From positions 91,804 through 155,803 of the forward strand of contig DDTO01000009.1 of NCBI GenBank assembly GCA_002344135.1: DNA of 64,000 bases. Reading direction: 5' to 3'. Within the stretch, counting starts at the first letter, position 1. Every line of letters begins with the position of its first letter. This stretch comes from Chthonomonas sp. UBA2362 (GTDB lineage: Bacteria; Armatimonadota; Fimbriimonadia; Fimbriimonadales; Fimbriimonadaceae). Below, piece after piece: positions 1 through 11,100 of this stretch. Under the pieces are notes generated by a model, which worked only from the letters and a program-made list of their open reading frames with translations, had not been told where the DNA came from and ran no database searches. A program made the translations under genes and the position numbers.

Positions 1-1
1 C

Positions 2-451
2 TTCGACCAGAACGTTCAAAATCTCGGCAGCCTCGAACTGGCTCTCCGCGAGCGGTTCGAACGCTTCGGAGTGATGCCGGAAGTACCGTTCTACGGCGAG
101 CCGCTGGATGTTCGGATTCAGGTCTTCGGCGCGATTAGCGAAAACATGCCTCCGCCGATCAGCCAGCAGGGAGAGTGGCTCAAGAAGTGGGGCTGGATTC
201 CGCGGTACGTCGGTGGCACCGGACGATTCATCCCTGCCCAGCACGTGCCCGCCGGCTACGACCTGCAAACTCGCAAGTACGTGCCCAACCTCATCGTGAA
301 TTACGACCCGTCCCTCGCCACTGCCGGCGTTGAGGTCTTGCCTGGCCGGTGGGATCCAATCCGGACGGACCGATACGGCTGGACTCTGCCGCCGATGCCA
401 ATGCTGCCCGTGAGTCCTACTTTGATCTATTTCGGAGACAACAACCCATGA
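2..451 (+). CDS. 3' end of a hypothetical protein gene, truncated by the window edge
   Basis: An open frame runs from the first bases of the window to a TGA at 449-451, so the true start lies upstream. The visible roughly 149 residues are hydrophilic and rich in Pro, Gly and aromatic residues. I recognise no domain or motif. The stop overlaps the ATG of the next gene (ATGA at 448-451), which indicates translational coupling with the giant secreted protein downstream. It probably belongs to the same operon and the same exported assembly, but that is inference from position only. An internal GTG at 71 could be mistaken for a start; the frame is open further upstream. Confidence 0.6.
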   Translation, partial: FDQNVQNLGSLELALRERFERFGVMPEVPFYGEPLDVRIQVFGAISENMPPPISQQGEWLKKWGWIPRYVGGTGRFIPAQHVPAGYDLQTRKYVPNLIVNYDPSLATAGVEVLPGRWDPIRTDRYGWTLPPMPMLPVSPTLIYFGDNNP

Positions 452-3400
452 TCGACCGCCGACTCATCGCAAGCGCTCTGACCTGGCTCGCTGCCGCTGT
501 CGCGGTAGCCGGTCCCCAGAATTACGCGCAGCGATCGAATCAGATCAACGCAGGCATCCTCCTCATCGAGAGCCAGCGCACGGCGCCCGCCGCAGGATTG
601 CCTTCCGGCACCCCGCTGAACGGGGCACCTCATGTCTGGGGCAACCTGGATCGTGACAACGCGATCCGGCCGGCTGCTTGGACGTTCGTGAATCCGCGGG
701 CTTCGACCTCGCTGACCGAGAGCCTGCAGCTCCGCTGGAACGCGCTCACCGGCGGCGGGGCGCCCTCGCTGAACACGCGGCTGAGCAAGCGGAGCGCGGC
801 TTACTGGGAGGTCTCCCTCGCAAACTCGTCGGATAATGTTCTCGCCGACTTCGACGTCCTCTTGCTGCCGATTTCCGCCGGGCTCCAACTCAACCCGCTT
901 GAGCGAGAGCGGCTGCGCAAGTTCATCGACCAGGGTGGCATCCTCTGGGTCGATATCCAAACATCCGCGAACTACATCGACGTCGCCAATCCGACGCCAC
1001 TGCCCTTCGCTCTGTGGCAGTCGCCTAACGACCTCCAGGCGAACCTGGGCCATCCGATTCTCAGCTTCCCGAATTCGGTTTCCTACGAGGACTTGTTCTG
1101 GATGCAGACGGACGGCTCGCGACTGACGCGTCCAGTCCAACTGAACAACGAGGGACTGATGGGCATGGGCCGGATCCTCGGTTGGATCGAGGGCGACAGC
1201 TACAAGATGCAGCAGGTGGTCGGAAACAACCAGGGCGACTTCATCTCGGTCGGCCAGATCGGCGATGGATACCTCGCGGTCACGACCCGCGGCATTTCGC
1301 AGAAGCTTAATCGAGGCTATGCCGGTGCGTCCATCGTCGCCAATCTCGGCTTTAACTCGAGCGGACCAGTCGCCGATGCCGGGTTCATCGCGGCCGGGAA
1401 ACTGGCGGTCAACATCGTCAGTCTCGGCTCGGGCTTCGCGGGCCAACACCGGGGCAGCCGCAAGATGCACAGCAGCGCCGTCGACCTCGCCGCGCCGCTC
1501 TTCAAGCGTTGGGAAGGAAGTACGTCAACCAACCGCCAGCCGGTGATCTTCAAGGGAAGGGCGATTTGCATGAGCAACGGACGAGTCGTCGTGCTCGATG
1601 CCAACCCCTCGAACGATGTGGATGGCGACGGCAACCCGGACGATGGCCTCCCTGATCCTCCGGGCTCCAATTTCGACATCCTGTGGCAAAGCACACCGCT
1701 GGCGACACCGACCTCCGCACCGACCTGCGCGGAAGTGCCGAACTCTATCCTTCCGACCCTGCGGCCCGGCTTCAACTGCGTCAACCAAATCCTTGTCACC
1801 GACGGCAGCGGCCGGGTGCTCGTCTTCGATCTGGAATCGCCGTCCGGCGCCAACATTGCCCCGCTGAGGACGATCGATCCGCCCGATGCGGCGATCCTCG
1901 GAACCGACGGGCCCTTCCCGCCGACGATCCATGAGGGTCTTGGATTCATCGCCGACACGCGATCGAGCGGCAATTCCGGCCGCGTCTGGATCATCGACTT
2001 GGCTCAATCGGCGCTCCTCGCCACTCCCGACGAGTGGTCTATCCAAGGCACGCCGCGTCTTCCTGAGCCGAGCGGAGCCCCGGTTGTAGGTTACATTCCG
2101 ATTGCAGACAACTCCGGAGGCGTCGACCGAGTCGTCTATGTTCCGACTGCGCCCAGCAGTGGCATCACGCCGCGGCCCTCGGGAATCACCAGCCTTTGGC
2201 TCGGTGTCCGAGGGGAGAAGCCGCTGAACTTCGACACCAATACGCCCGGAATCCTGCGGGTCACGACTCGAGCGAGCCTCCAGGGCCTGCCGGTCTACCT
2301 GCCTTCCGGAGCGAGTCCATACGGCGTCAAGATCTCCGTGGTCGATCAGTTCGGCAACCCCCTTTCCGGCGCAGCGATGAGCGGCATTTTCAACGGAGGC
2401 CTCACGCAGAGTACGAACGGTGAACTTCAGTTCGGGCTGACCGGCGGACTCCCACAAGGCGCTAGCGTAAGAGTCGACTACACCATCGATTGGGGAGCGG
2501 TCGGACCAACCGTGCCCAGCGATATCTATGTCCGCGGCGAACTCGGTCTGCCTGACGATACCGGCAATTCGCGCAAAGTGCTCGGCAGCCCCGCGCTCTC
2601 TTCCTACGGCACGCTATTCATCGTTAGCGGCAACGGCGACGACGGCGGCGGCCTGTTCTGCCTGCGCGAAGAAGGTCGGGGCGACTTCAAACTGCTCTAT
2701 CGGTGGGAGTTGTACGATGCCCTCACCTTCCGCTACAACGGGACCCCCGGCCAACCTGAGACCGTTGCTCTGCGACCGGCGATCCTCGACGAGGATTACT
2801 TGGTCACCAACTTCCTGACCTTCCTCAACAACGATATGACTCGATTGGCCTTTAAGGGAGGTCCATCGGTTCTGGGAGATACGGTCTACGTCCTCGCCAA
2901 CGCCCGAAAGAGCGTCTTCGGTTTCCCCTCGCAAACGAGCGTCTTGCTTGCTTTCAAGGCAAACCCCGAACCGGTCGAAATCGACGTCGAAAATCTCCAG
3001 CCCGGCTTCACAATCGAGCAACCGGACGTTGCCCGAAGTCTGACCAAGAACGCCCCGGAAGTCCCCAGCCGGCTTCAGCCAGCCCAATATACGTTTGAAC
3101 CCAACGTCGGCGGCAGCAACCGCAGCCGTATTCGCTTCAACAACATGATGACAGCCGGAAGAGGACGGGTTCGAGACTCCTTGTCGACCAGTCTCCCGAT
3201 CATCATTAAGCGAAGTGGCCAAGGCGACCTTCTTATCGAACCTGAACTCTCGTTCGAGGAGGGCAGCTATGTTCCCGGCTTCGCTCGGGGCCGCTGGAAT
3301 CCGCTCAAGTGGTACATGGTCCAAAACGGCTACGAAGCCAAGGGCCAGCCATTTGTGGCAGGAGAGACCCTCTATATGGCGGGGTCGAGCGTGTTGCCGG

Positions 3401-5091
3401 GCCTATTCGCCGGCCAGTTCCCGCCGATTACTCAGTACGGCATGCTGATCGGCATGGACTCCAAGATCGCCGCGAACGATCCTTACATCAAGCCGATCAG
3501 CATTCGGCCGTGGGCGCTCCAGGTCAACTCGGTCAAGCCCAGTGGCGACCCGATCGGTTTTTCGAGCAACCCGTCCGTACGCTGGCCGCAGGTCAAGGGC
3601 ATCCAGTCCTTCGACGATTTGCGGGTCCGTTACCTCCAGGCGGCGATCGACGTCCCCGGCTCGCGGTGCGAAGGAGTCGTGGGTGGCGAGGGGGTCCTGC
3701 TCACGTGGACGGCTGGTCGCGTCTATGCATTCGCCAGAGCCGACTTCTTGATCGCCGACGAAGGGCGAGTTTCCCGATTCGATTCGGCCGGCAACCCCAT
3801 TTGGCTCACCGACAGCACGATCAAATCCGGCGAGTCGATCCCGACAGGCGTGGTCGGCGACGACGTCCCCTTGTCGAGGCCGACCAAGATCTATTCCGGC
3901 AACGACAACACCTATTGGGTGGTGGACAGCGGCAACGACCGTGTCGTCCGGATCGACAGCGCCGGACGCGAGCTTCGCACGATCAAGGGCTTCAAGATCG
4001 ATCCCAAGTTCCGTCCCGGCGGCCTAACCGACAACGAGACATTGGCGTTGCGGCTGCCCAAGGACGTGCTCGTCTACACGACCTATCGTAACGCCGCTCA
4101 GAATCCGTTTACGAACCCGCGCCCGCGAGAACTGTGGGTGCACTATGTCATTGCCGATGGTGGCAACTTCCGGCTGCTCGAACTCGTCGATCGCTACGAG
4201 ATCGACGCCAACAACGGGCGACTCATGGGCATCGTTCAGTACAACGATTCCCAGAACATCGCCCAACGGGCGATGGGCGTAATCCTTTGGCATAGCCCCG
4301 CGGAACTGACCGGCAAGCAGTACGGCTACAACAGTATCTCCCGAACCTGGGCCGACGACGGTCTCGGAAACCTGCGGCCCATCTTGGCCTTTGGCTTCGG
4401 GAACGTCGAACCTGGGAAGACGTCGTTCGGTCTCGACACCGGCGGGCCGCCGCAGGGCGATGTTCAGAGTGGACTCGGAGGCATCGTCATCTTCGATCCG
4501 GTTCGTGGGGCGAGCGAGGTCATCACATCGTTCAATAGGCCGGACATCCCCGTCAACGCATTCTATGTGGACTCGGCCGGAACCTTCAGTTCACCTGCCC
4601 GACCGGGTGGCACCCAAAAGATCGGCGGCCTTTCGTCCGTCACGCTGAAGATCATCCCGAACGGGGGCGTAGGCGACCTCGCCGTCATGTTTACCGACAA
4701 CACGGGCGTGTATGAGATCGTCAAGAACGGCAATGCCTACGACGTTCGGTGGATGCTTCCGAACGAGGCCTTCAGGGTGATGCGCCGATTTGCGAACAAC
4801 CAGCCGGTGCCCGACAGCAACCCGATGAACTTCCGCGCAGCCTATGCCCGACGGCTCGATTCGGACGAGGTGATCGTGGTGAGCAGTTACTACGGTCGCA
4901 AGAGAAATGGCTCTGCATACGCGGGTGAGGTCGTGCTTATCGACGGCGCGTTCGGCGGCGGCCCCAACGAACCGGGCTACCTCCTCTCGAAGGTCAATCT
5001 CGGCTTCAATTCGCTTAGTGTTAAGTTCGAGCTGCCGCCGCTGACGGCGACCCGCAGCTTGGCAATACCGGTCTTCGCCGACCGAAGGTAA
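448..5091 (+). CDS. Giant secreted protein (about 1547 aa) with propeller-like repeats
   Basis: I start it at the ATG overlapping the previous stop, because this places a signal peptide (basic start, hydrophobic core ALTWLAAAVAVA) at residues 1-25. Around residues 134-165 there is a segment typical of DUF4159/glutamine-amidotransferase-like domains (LERERLRKFIDQGGILWVD). Later segments repeat the pattern of a GRV/GRVY strand followed by LD or FD, as in PQQ or NHL beta-propellers (near residues 380, 455, 1090 and 1155), and one Ca-binding-like DVDGDGNPDD stretch lies near residue 390. An Ig/carboxypeptidase-regulatory-like segment lies near residues 610-690. It is an exported, probably cell-surface or envelope protein of unknown role. 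It lies 21 nt upstream of a second giant gene, probably in one operon. Confidence 0.8.
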   Translation: MIDRRLIASALTWLAAAVAVAGPQNYAQRSNQINAGILLIESQRTAPAAGLPSGTPLNGAPHVWGNLDRDNAIRPAAWTFVNPRASTSLTESLQLRWNALTGGGAPSLNTRLSKRSAAYWEVSLANSSDNVLADFDVLLLPISAGLQLNPLERERLRKFIDQGGILWVDIQTSANYIDVANPTPLPFALWQSPNDLQANLGHPILSFPNSVSYEDLFWMQTDGSRLTRPVQLNNEGLMGMGRILGWIEGDSYKMQQVVGNNQGDFISVGQIGDGYLAVTTRGISQKLNRGYAGASIVANLGFNSSGPVADAGFIAAGKLAVNIVSLGSGFAGQHRGSRKMHSSAVDLAAPLFKRWEGSTSTNRQPVIFKGRAICMSNGRVVVLDANPSNDVDGDGNPDDGLPDPPGSNFDILWQSTPLATPTSAPTCAEVPNSILPTLRPGFNCVNQILVTDGSGRVLVFDLESPSGANIAPLRTIDPPDAAILGTDGPFPPTIHEGLGFIADTRSSGNSGRVWIIDLAQSALLATPDEWSIQGTPRLPEPSGAPVVGYIPIADNSGGVDRVVYVPTAPSSGITPRPSGITSLWLGVRGEKPLNFDTNTPGILRVTTRASLQGLPVYLPSGASPYGVKISVVDQFGNPLSGAAMSGIFNGGLTQSTNGELQFGLTGGLPQGASVRVDYTIDWGAVGPTVPSDIYVRGELGLPDDTGNSRKVLGSPALSSYGTLFIVSGNGDDGGGLFCLREEGRGDFKLLYRWELYDALTFRYNGTPGQPETVALRPAILDEDYLVTNFLTFLNNDMTRLAFKGGPSVLGDTVYVLANARKSVFGFPSQTSVLLAFKANPEPVEIDVENLQPGFTIEQPDVARSLTKNAPEVPSRLQPAQYTFEPNVGGSNRSRIRFNNMMTAGRGRVRDSLSTSLPIIIKRSGQGDLLIEPELSFEEGSYVPGFARGRWNPLKWYMVQNGYEAKGQPFVAGETLYMAGSSVLPGLFAGQFPPITQYGMLIGMDSKIAANDPYIKPISIRPWALQVNSVKPSGDPIGFSSNPSVRWPQVKGIQSFDDLRVRYLQAAIDVPGSRCEGVVGGEGVLLTWTAGRVYAFARADFLIADEGRVSRFDSAGNPIWLTDSTIKSGESIPTGVVGDDVPLSRPTKIYSGNDNTYWVVDSGNDRVVRIDSAGRELRTIKGFKIDPKFRPGGLTDNETLALRLPKDVLVYTTYRNAAQNPFTNPRPRELWVHYVIADGGNFRLLELVDRYEIDANNGRLMGIVQYNDSQNIAQRAMGVILWHSPAELTGKQYGYNSISRTWADDGLGNLRPILAFGFGNVEPGKTSFGLDTGGPPQGDVQSGLGGIVIFDPVRGASEVITSFNRPDIPVNAFYVDSAGTFSSPARPGGTQKIGGLSSVTLKIIPNGGVGDLAVMFTDNTGVYEIVKNGNAYDVRWMLPNEAFRVMRRFANNQPVPDSNPMNFRAAYARRLDSDEVIVVSSYYGRKRNGSAYAGEVVLIDGAFGGGPNEPGYLLSKVNLGFNSLSVKFELPPLTATRSLAIPVFADRR

Positions 5092-5112
5092 AGACAAAGG
5101 AATCAAATCGAC

Positions 5113-8100
5113 ATGCTTCGAATGAGATCGTTTCGACAGGCGGGCTTGCCACTGGCCATCGTGCTTATGGTGGTGGTGCCCATCCTCCTTGCGTTGGCAC
5201 AAAACTACTCCACGCATCGAGGCAACAACCAGCGAACGGGCCAGCACGACACCAATCCTAAACTGAGCAACCCGGGCCGTTCCTTCCTGAGATGGTGGGA
5301 CCCGCTCAAGGGGCTTCGAAGCACTATCGATAACTGGCAGCCTGGCGCAACGGCAAGCCCGCCGCTCGAGTGGTTCGAGCCGACCGAGCAGCAAGCCGGC
5401 AACGTCGTTACCGAGCCGGGTCAGCCCGTGACGGCCGCGGATTACCGCTACGCACTGGCCGTGCCATCGACTGCGGGCAACAACATCGTCCCGGTCCCCG
5501 GTTATCAACTGCGTACCTTTACGTGGTCATGGCCTGCCTTCGTCACGCAGACTTCTTTCTCCCTGTTCGTCAACGTTCCGGTCGGCCCGACCGACATCGA
5601 CCCCGGGGCGGCCGTAATCGAGGGGTTCCAGCAGCGGTATTTCGTCTACTTGATCGACGGCGTCGTCAACGCCGACAACCCGGGACAGCCGATCCTGCAA
5701 ATCGTCGACACCTACGCCACAGGCGGCGGCCTCGTGCGTCTGGGAAACAACGGCAATGCGACCGACGTGGTCTTCGAAGGCGACGGCTCGGGCCCGATTA
5801 CGATCACCCTTCTCAATACGATCCCGAGGGACAGCCAGGGCAACCTCACCGATACTCGACAGAATCTGCTGGTTTACGCTGACGCCGCGGTCCTCTCACG
5901 GGGCTTCGGCAGTCCCGGCTCCTACATCGCTTCGCCGGTCGTGGGCGAACTGACGGTAAACGGAGCCGCCGCGTTCCCGTGGCGCGTCATCACCGCGCGC
6001 AACGAGCCTTTCAGCGTCCAGGTTGGCTCGCGGGTACTGACCTACGACCTCGGAATCGTCCGCAGCATGCGGCACAACGGCTTCTTCATCGATGTCGGAG
6101 ACGATGGAACCGGCCGCCGAAACATCTACAACTCGTTCCCCGCCAAGGTCCCCTTCAAGGACACAGTCGATGAAACGAATCGGTACGCCCAAGAAAAGCG
6201 CGACTTCATTCTGGGTAAGGGTCCTGGATCGGTTCCTCCAGCGCGCGCGTTCCACAACATCGATGTGGACAACGCGAGTGTCGGCGTCACGTACAACACC
6301 TTGGCCTGGGCGCCCAGTCCTGCGGGAGCTAACAACAAGGGCTTCGATTATCTCACGATGCTTACCGGCAACAACCCGTTGACCGTTGAGCGCGTCGTCT
6401 TTGCGCCGAACCTCGGGGAACCGCTGACCAATGCCAACGAACTCTACGAGCTGTACGTCTGGATCCCGGGTGACAGCACGCTCTGCCGCAAGCTGCGCGT
6501 GGAAGTCTATGAAGGCGGAGTGATCGACCCGAACCCGGAGAACCCCGCAGGCAACCGATTCCGCATCGACATCGACCAAGCGGGCGTTGCCGGCTGGGTG
6601 AGATTGCAGACGGCGAACCGAACTTCGTTCCGGCATAACGTCTTGGCGCCGCTGTACGTCGCGATCACGAACTATACGAACGACGTCGATCAGGTTGCCA
6701 AGCCCGCCTACGCCGACATGGTTCGATTCGTCAAGGTCAGCAATCTTTCGATCCGTTCGACACCGGTGATGACGCGCGCCCGAGTCAGAGCCAACGGCGG
6801 CTCGCTCGCCGACCGCGACGTCGTGATTGCTGCCTACGAAAACGGCCGTATCTACTGCATGGACGCCGAAGGCAACGCAAACGGAACAACGGCCGTGCAT
6901 TGGGTCTATCCGAGCGAGGTGCCCGACGGCGTCAGCGACCCGAATCAGGTCGCCGGCGAAGATGGCCGCAGCGGCATTGCGGAAAACCCGATAGGCTTCG
7001 ACCTCAGTTCTGCTCTCGTCCAGCGCGTCGAGACCTCACCGGGGAACTTCGAAGACCTGCTCTACATCGGCACGCGCAACGGGCGCGTGTACTGCATCGA
7101 AATGGCTGGACGCGGAGACGGCGTTACCGGCTCGCGCTTCGGCACGACACGCCGTCGCTGGAGCTACCCCGACGACTTCCCGGCAGCGACCCGCGTGATC
7201 AGCAACCTCGGTCCGATCGTCGGTTCTGTAACCTACAATCGGAACTCTGCCAACGAGCAAACGATCTATGTCCCGACCGTCCAGGGACGGCTTTATGCCC
7301 TCGACGCGGTCGGTGATCCGTCCACGAAGACGACCACCGTCAACTGGTCCTATCCCCTCTTGACCGACCCCACGATCGGCCCCATCCGAACGACTCCTGC
7401 CGTCCGCTTCGGGCGTGTCTACTTCGGAACTGGCACCGGTCTCTCGGGCGGCAACAACCGCTTCTATGCTGTCAATGAACTGACCCACACGCCTGATTGG
7501 ACCTTTGCCGGAACGGGCATCAATCCGACCGTCGCCTTCAGCACGTCCAGCCCGACGGTCGTGGCGGCGGCCGACGTGAACTACGTGGCAAACCCGGGCG
7601 GACCTCCGCCGACGGTAATGCCCAATACGGTCTTCATCTCCAACAACAATCAGAGCGCCTATGCGCTCAACGCGGATACCGGCGCCATCGTTTGGGAGAC
7701 CCCCGAACTGAAGACCACCGCGATCGGCTCACCGACGTTTACCTACATGCGGGTGTTCAACAAGGCGGGCCTGATGCTCAACGACCCTGGCGCGCCCGTG
7801 ATCGTGTACCCTACGGTCGACGGACGTTGGGTTGCGCTTTTTGCCCACGTGGACGATCTGAACCAACTCGGCAACACCGACGGCTACAGCCGAACCGCGT
7901 GGGGCTATAGCGCGGAGGGCGAGCGCGTCACCGCGTCCCTGGCGGTCGGCGGACAGTACCCTGCCGACAACTACTGCTGGCTGTACGGCCTGGACGATCT
8001 CGGCTATGTGTATGCCTGGAACGACGACCCCGGCATCATCACGCCCGGTGACCCTCCCGGTAGGCCGGAGATTCCGCCAAACGACACCCTTGAAGCCGAG

Positions 8101-11100
8101 CTGAACCAAATCGTCGCCAACGGAAAGATCGCGCAGCTAACTCCGGCGGATTACGAGGGCATGATCGGCAAGCTTCGGCTCAACACGCTTCGTTACAGCG
8201 ACATCACGTCTGCCCTCACGGCGCGGCCAGTTCGAAGGACGAACTACGACTACGGCGAGAACCTGTACTACATCGTGTACGACATCCCGGCGCCATCCAC
8301 GTTGCCTGCGCCCCTGAACACGTATTCGCTCGAAATGCAGTGGAACTCGGCGGGCTCGCCTTCGCAGCGGCGCGCCGTTAATGTCCAACGAATTCCGATC
8401 ACGCAAGGCAGCGAGCCGACGGGCGTGGCTTTCACCCAGTATCCGATCCTCGGTGCTGGCGGCAACGCCTTGGCTCCGGGCAAGATGACCGTCACGACGA
8501 GGGCAGTGGTGCAGAGCCGGAACGTGAACCGGACGTTCCCGCGAACGGCATACAATCCGACGGACGAACTCCGGCTGGCGAACGCGCTTGCGCTCATCAC
8601 GCGAGTCAATAGAACCGGCGGACTCATCGTGACCGATTCGATCGGCCCGACGTATGATGCCGGCGATCCGGAAGTGGTCAACAACGGCAACTTCGTGGGT
8701 CTGGTCGGTCCGACTGAGAAGAACCTGATCGAGTCGCTCGGACCCGATGTCGACAGTCCCGCCGACCGTGTGGCCCACGGCCAGACCGCGGCGGCCAAGT
8801 TGTTCGTGATCGACCGCAGCCTGATGACCCTGCTTTACGGCGCCGATCGCGGTCTGCAGAACGTTCGCGTGTCGGTCAACGACCTGGCGTTCAACGTCAC
8901 GAACGAGGCCGACAACTACGGCGTCATCAAGCCGCTCGATCCGAATGGCTCTGCAGTGCCCAACCTCTATCCTTTCATGGAGGAGTTGCCAGCCTACTTC
9001 CCGAACATCAGCCTCGACTATCCCGACATGCGGCGCGAGTCCATGAGGGTCACGAAGCAGGTCTTCGGGGGAGTCGACAATCCGATGTTCCAGGGTGTTG
9101 GACTTGAGCCGCCGAAGTACACTCAAGCGGATCGAACCGCCTACAGAGGCGTGGGCTACAACGATCAACTCACTCGGCAACTGACGAACACCGACTTCAG
9201 CATCGAATTCAACGTCGCCAAGTACCAGCCGCCGAGCCGGAACGGCTACGTCGGCCAGCAATTCGTCTATGTCGATGCGGGTCAGGCGGGGCGGGACTTT
9301 GCCGGTGGAGTGCCCAGCGAGTGCTACCGAACGTTTAGCCTCTTCGGTGACGTGGCCGTCGACGAGCGGCTTCGGGTCGGTACGCCGACCATTGACCTCG
9401 GCTCACTTCCTGCCGGCGCCGGATTCCTTCCCATCGCGCCTTGGGATCCGGGCACACTCTTCACCCCGTGGGACTCGGCTTTTGCCAGCTTCTTCCAGTC
9501 ATTCCAAGTCTTCAACGAGGGCAACGTGAACTTGCTCAACGTTCGCTTGGCACAGACCGTCTGGGACGACAGCCTCAATCCGCCGCGGCTTGCGACGGTA
9601 AAGCTGGGCGGTCCGTCTCTGCACGAACTGGCATGGCTCGATGCACCGCTCTACCTGCATAGCGACCTCGATCCGCGGTTCGCGCCGGCGCCTTTGGCCA
9701 GCAGGGTGATCCTGCAAAAGGCTCGTCCGGGCCAGACCGCATCGAGGCTGAACGTGAATCCGCAACGATTGCCAAATCCGAACCTGGGCGTCGTTCCGGG
9801 GGCGATCGATCCCAATCAGCGACCAGGGCCGCTGCTCGCAGGCTTCGACTCGGCCGACCCCAAGGTCGGAGTGACCGCCCCGATCGGAACGCCGGTCGGA
9901 GCGTACACCCAGCAGATGTATGTGTTCGAGGATCGCCAGAACGACCTCATTCCCGGCCTCGGCCCCGATCCGGACTACGACCCGGTTACTCCTGGCAACC
10001 AGTTCGATGCCAACGTGTTCGAACCTTGGGCCGAACCTGGCTTCTTGCTGAAGTTCAACATTCGCGAGACGAGGCTCACCAATCTGGCGACGCCCAAGGC
10101 CGCCTCGATGATCGACAACCTTGGTTTGACCGGCACCGAATCGTTCTACTGGTCGAGCACGCAGCCGGCCGCGATTCGCGACGGCAACGGAAACCTGTTC
10201 CTCGCATTCGCATCCGATCGCCTTGGCGCCGGTGGTCCCGATTGGGCCTCGCGCCTTCGGCTCGAAGGCGACGCCGCTCAGCAGCCATCTTGGCGACTCT
10301 ATATTGCCGGTTTGGACGGTGGCCAGCCTCCCGCCTATGTGGCAGGGGTTGTCGAGAGCGCGATCCGCGACCTGAACAGCTTCCTCGCCTTTAGCAGCAC
10401 GCCTGGTACCGGACGCTGGTTCCGCCAAGAAGTCGGTCCGTTCCCGTCGATGGCTCCGGCGAGCCTGTTCAATGCGGGGCCGAACGCCAACATCGAGCCT
10501 GGCTCGATCGCCTTCGGTAGTCCTGTCTTCCCGGCCAACGGTGTGACCAACCCGATGTCTGCGATGGGGTCGAATGGCCGCAGTCCACGCAACGACGCCT
10601 ATCTGGCTTTCGTGGGTGATGCAGTGAAGCGCACTTCGCGCGGGGATCGCGTTCCGGTTTCGCGGTTGTTCATGGCCACAGTGAACTTCGGGCAGAACGG
10701 GTCGGTCACGGTGAACCCCGACATCGACCCGATGCCCTTCGACGACGAAACTCGCAAGACCCGTCCGGCAATGGTCCAGGTGAACGAAGACGCCATCGTG
10801 TTTTACACGTCTAGCGCAGCCGGCCTTGGGCAGGTCAGCTGGTCGGTCTATCGTCCGAACAGCAACCCGCAGTCGAACGGTTGGTCGCCGCCACAAAATT
10901 TGTTCTTGGGCAACGGCTTCGAATCGGTCGGCACGCCCGCGATCTCGCTCCGCGACTACATCGGCGCTCCTGGCGCCATCCCTGGCCAAGGCGTGCTCGA
11001 TCTCTCCTTCACCGCGAAGATGAGAGGAAGGCCGCAAGCCGAGGCGTTCTTCGGGCGTATCGCGACCAATAACCAGGGTAGGCCGGTCGGGCAGAACCCG

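Noticed and set aside
8137..9261. 374-residue open frame on the minus strand inside the 2332-residue gene
   Set aside because: Antisense shadow; composition rich in Arg/Val/His and no ribosome site. The plus-strand frame is open over 7 kb and begins with a signal peptide.
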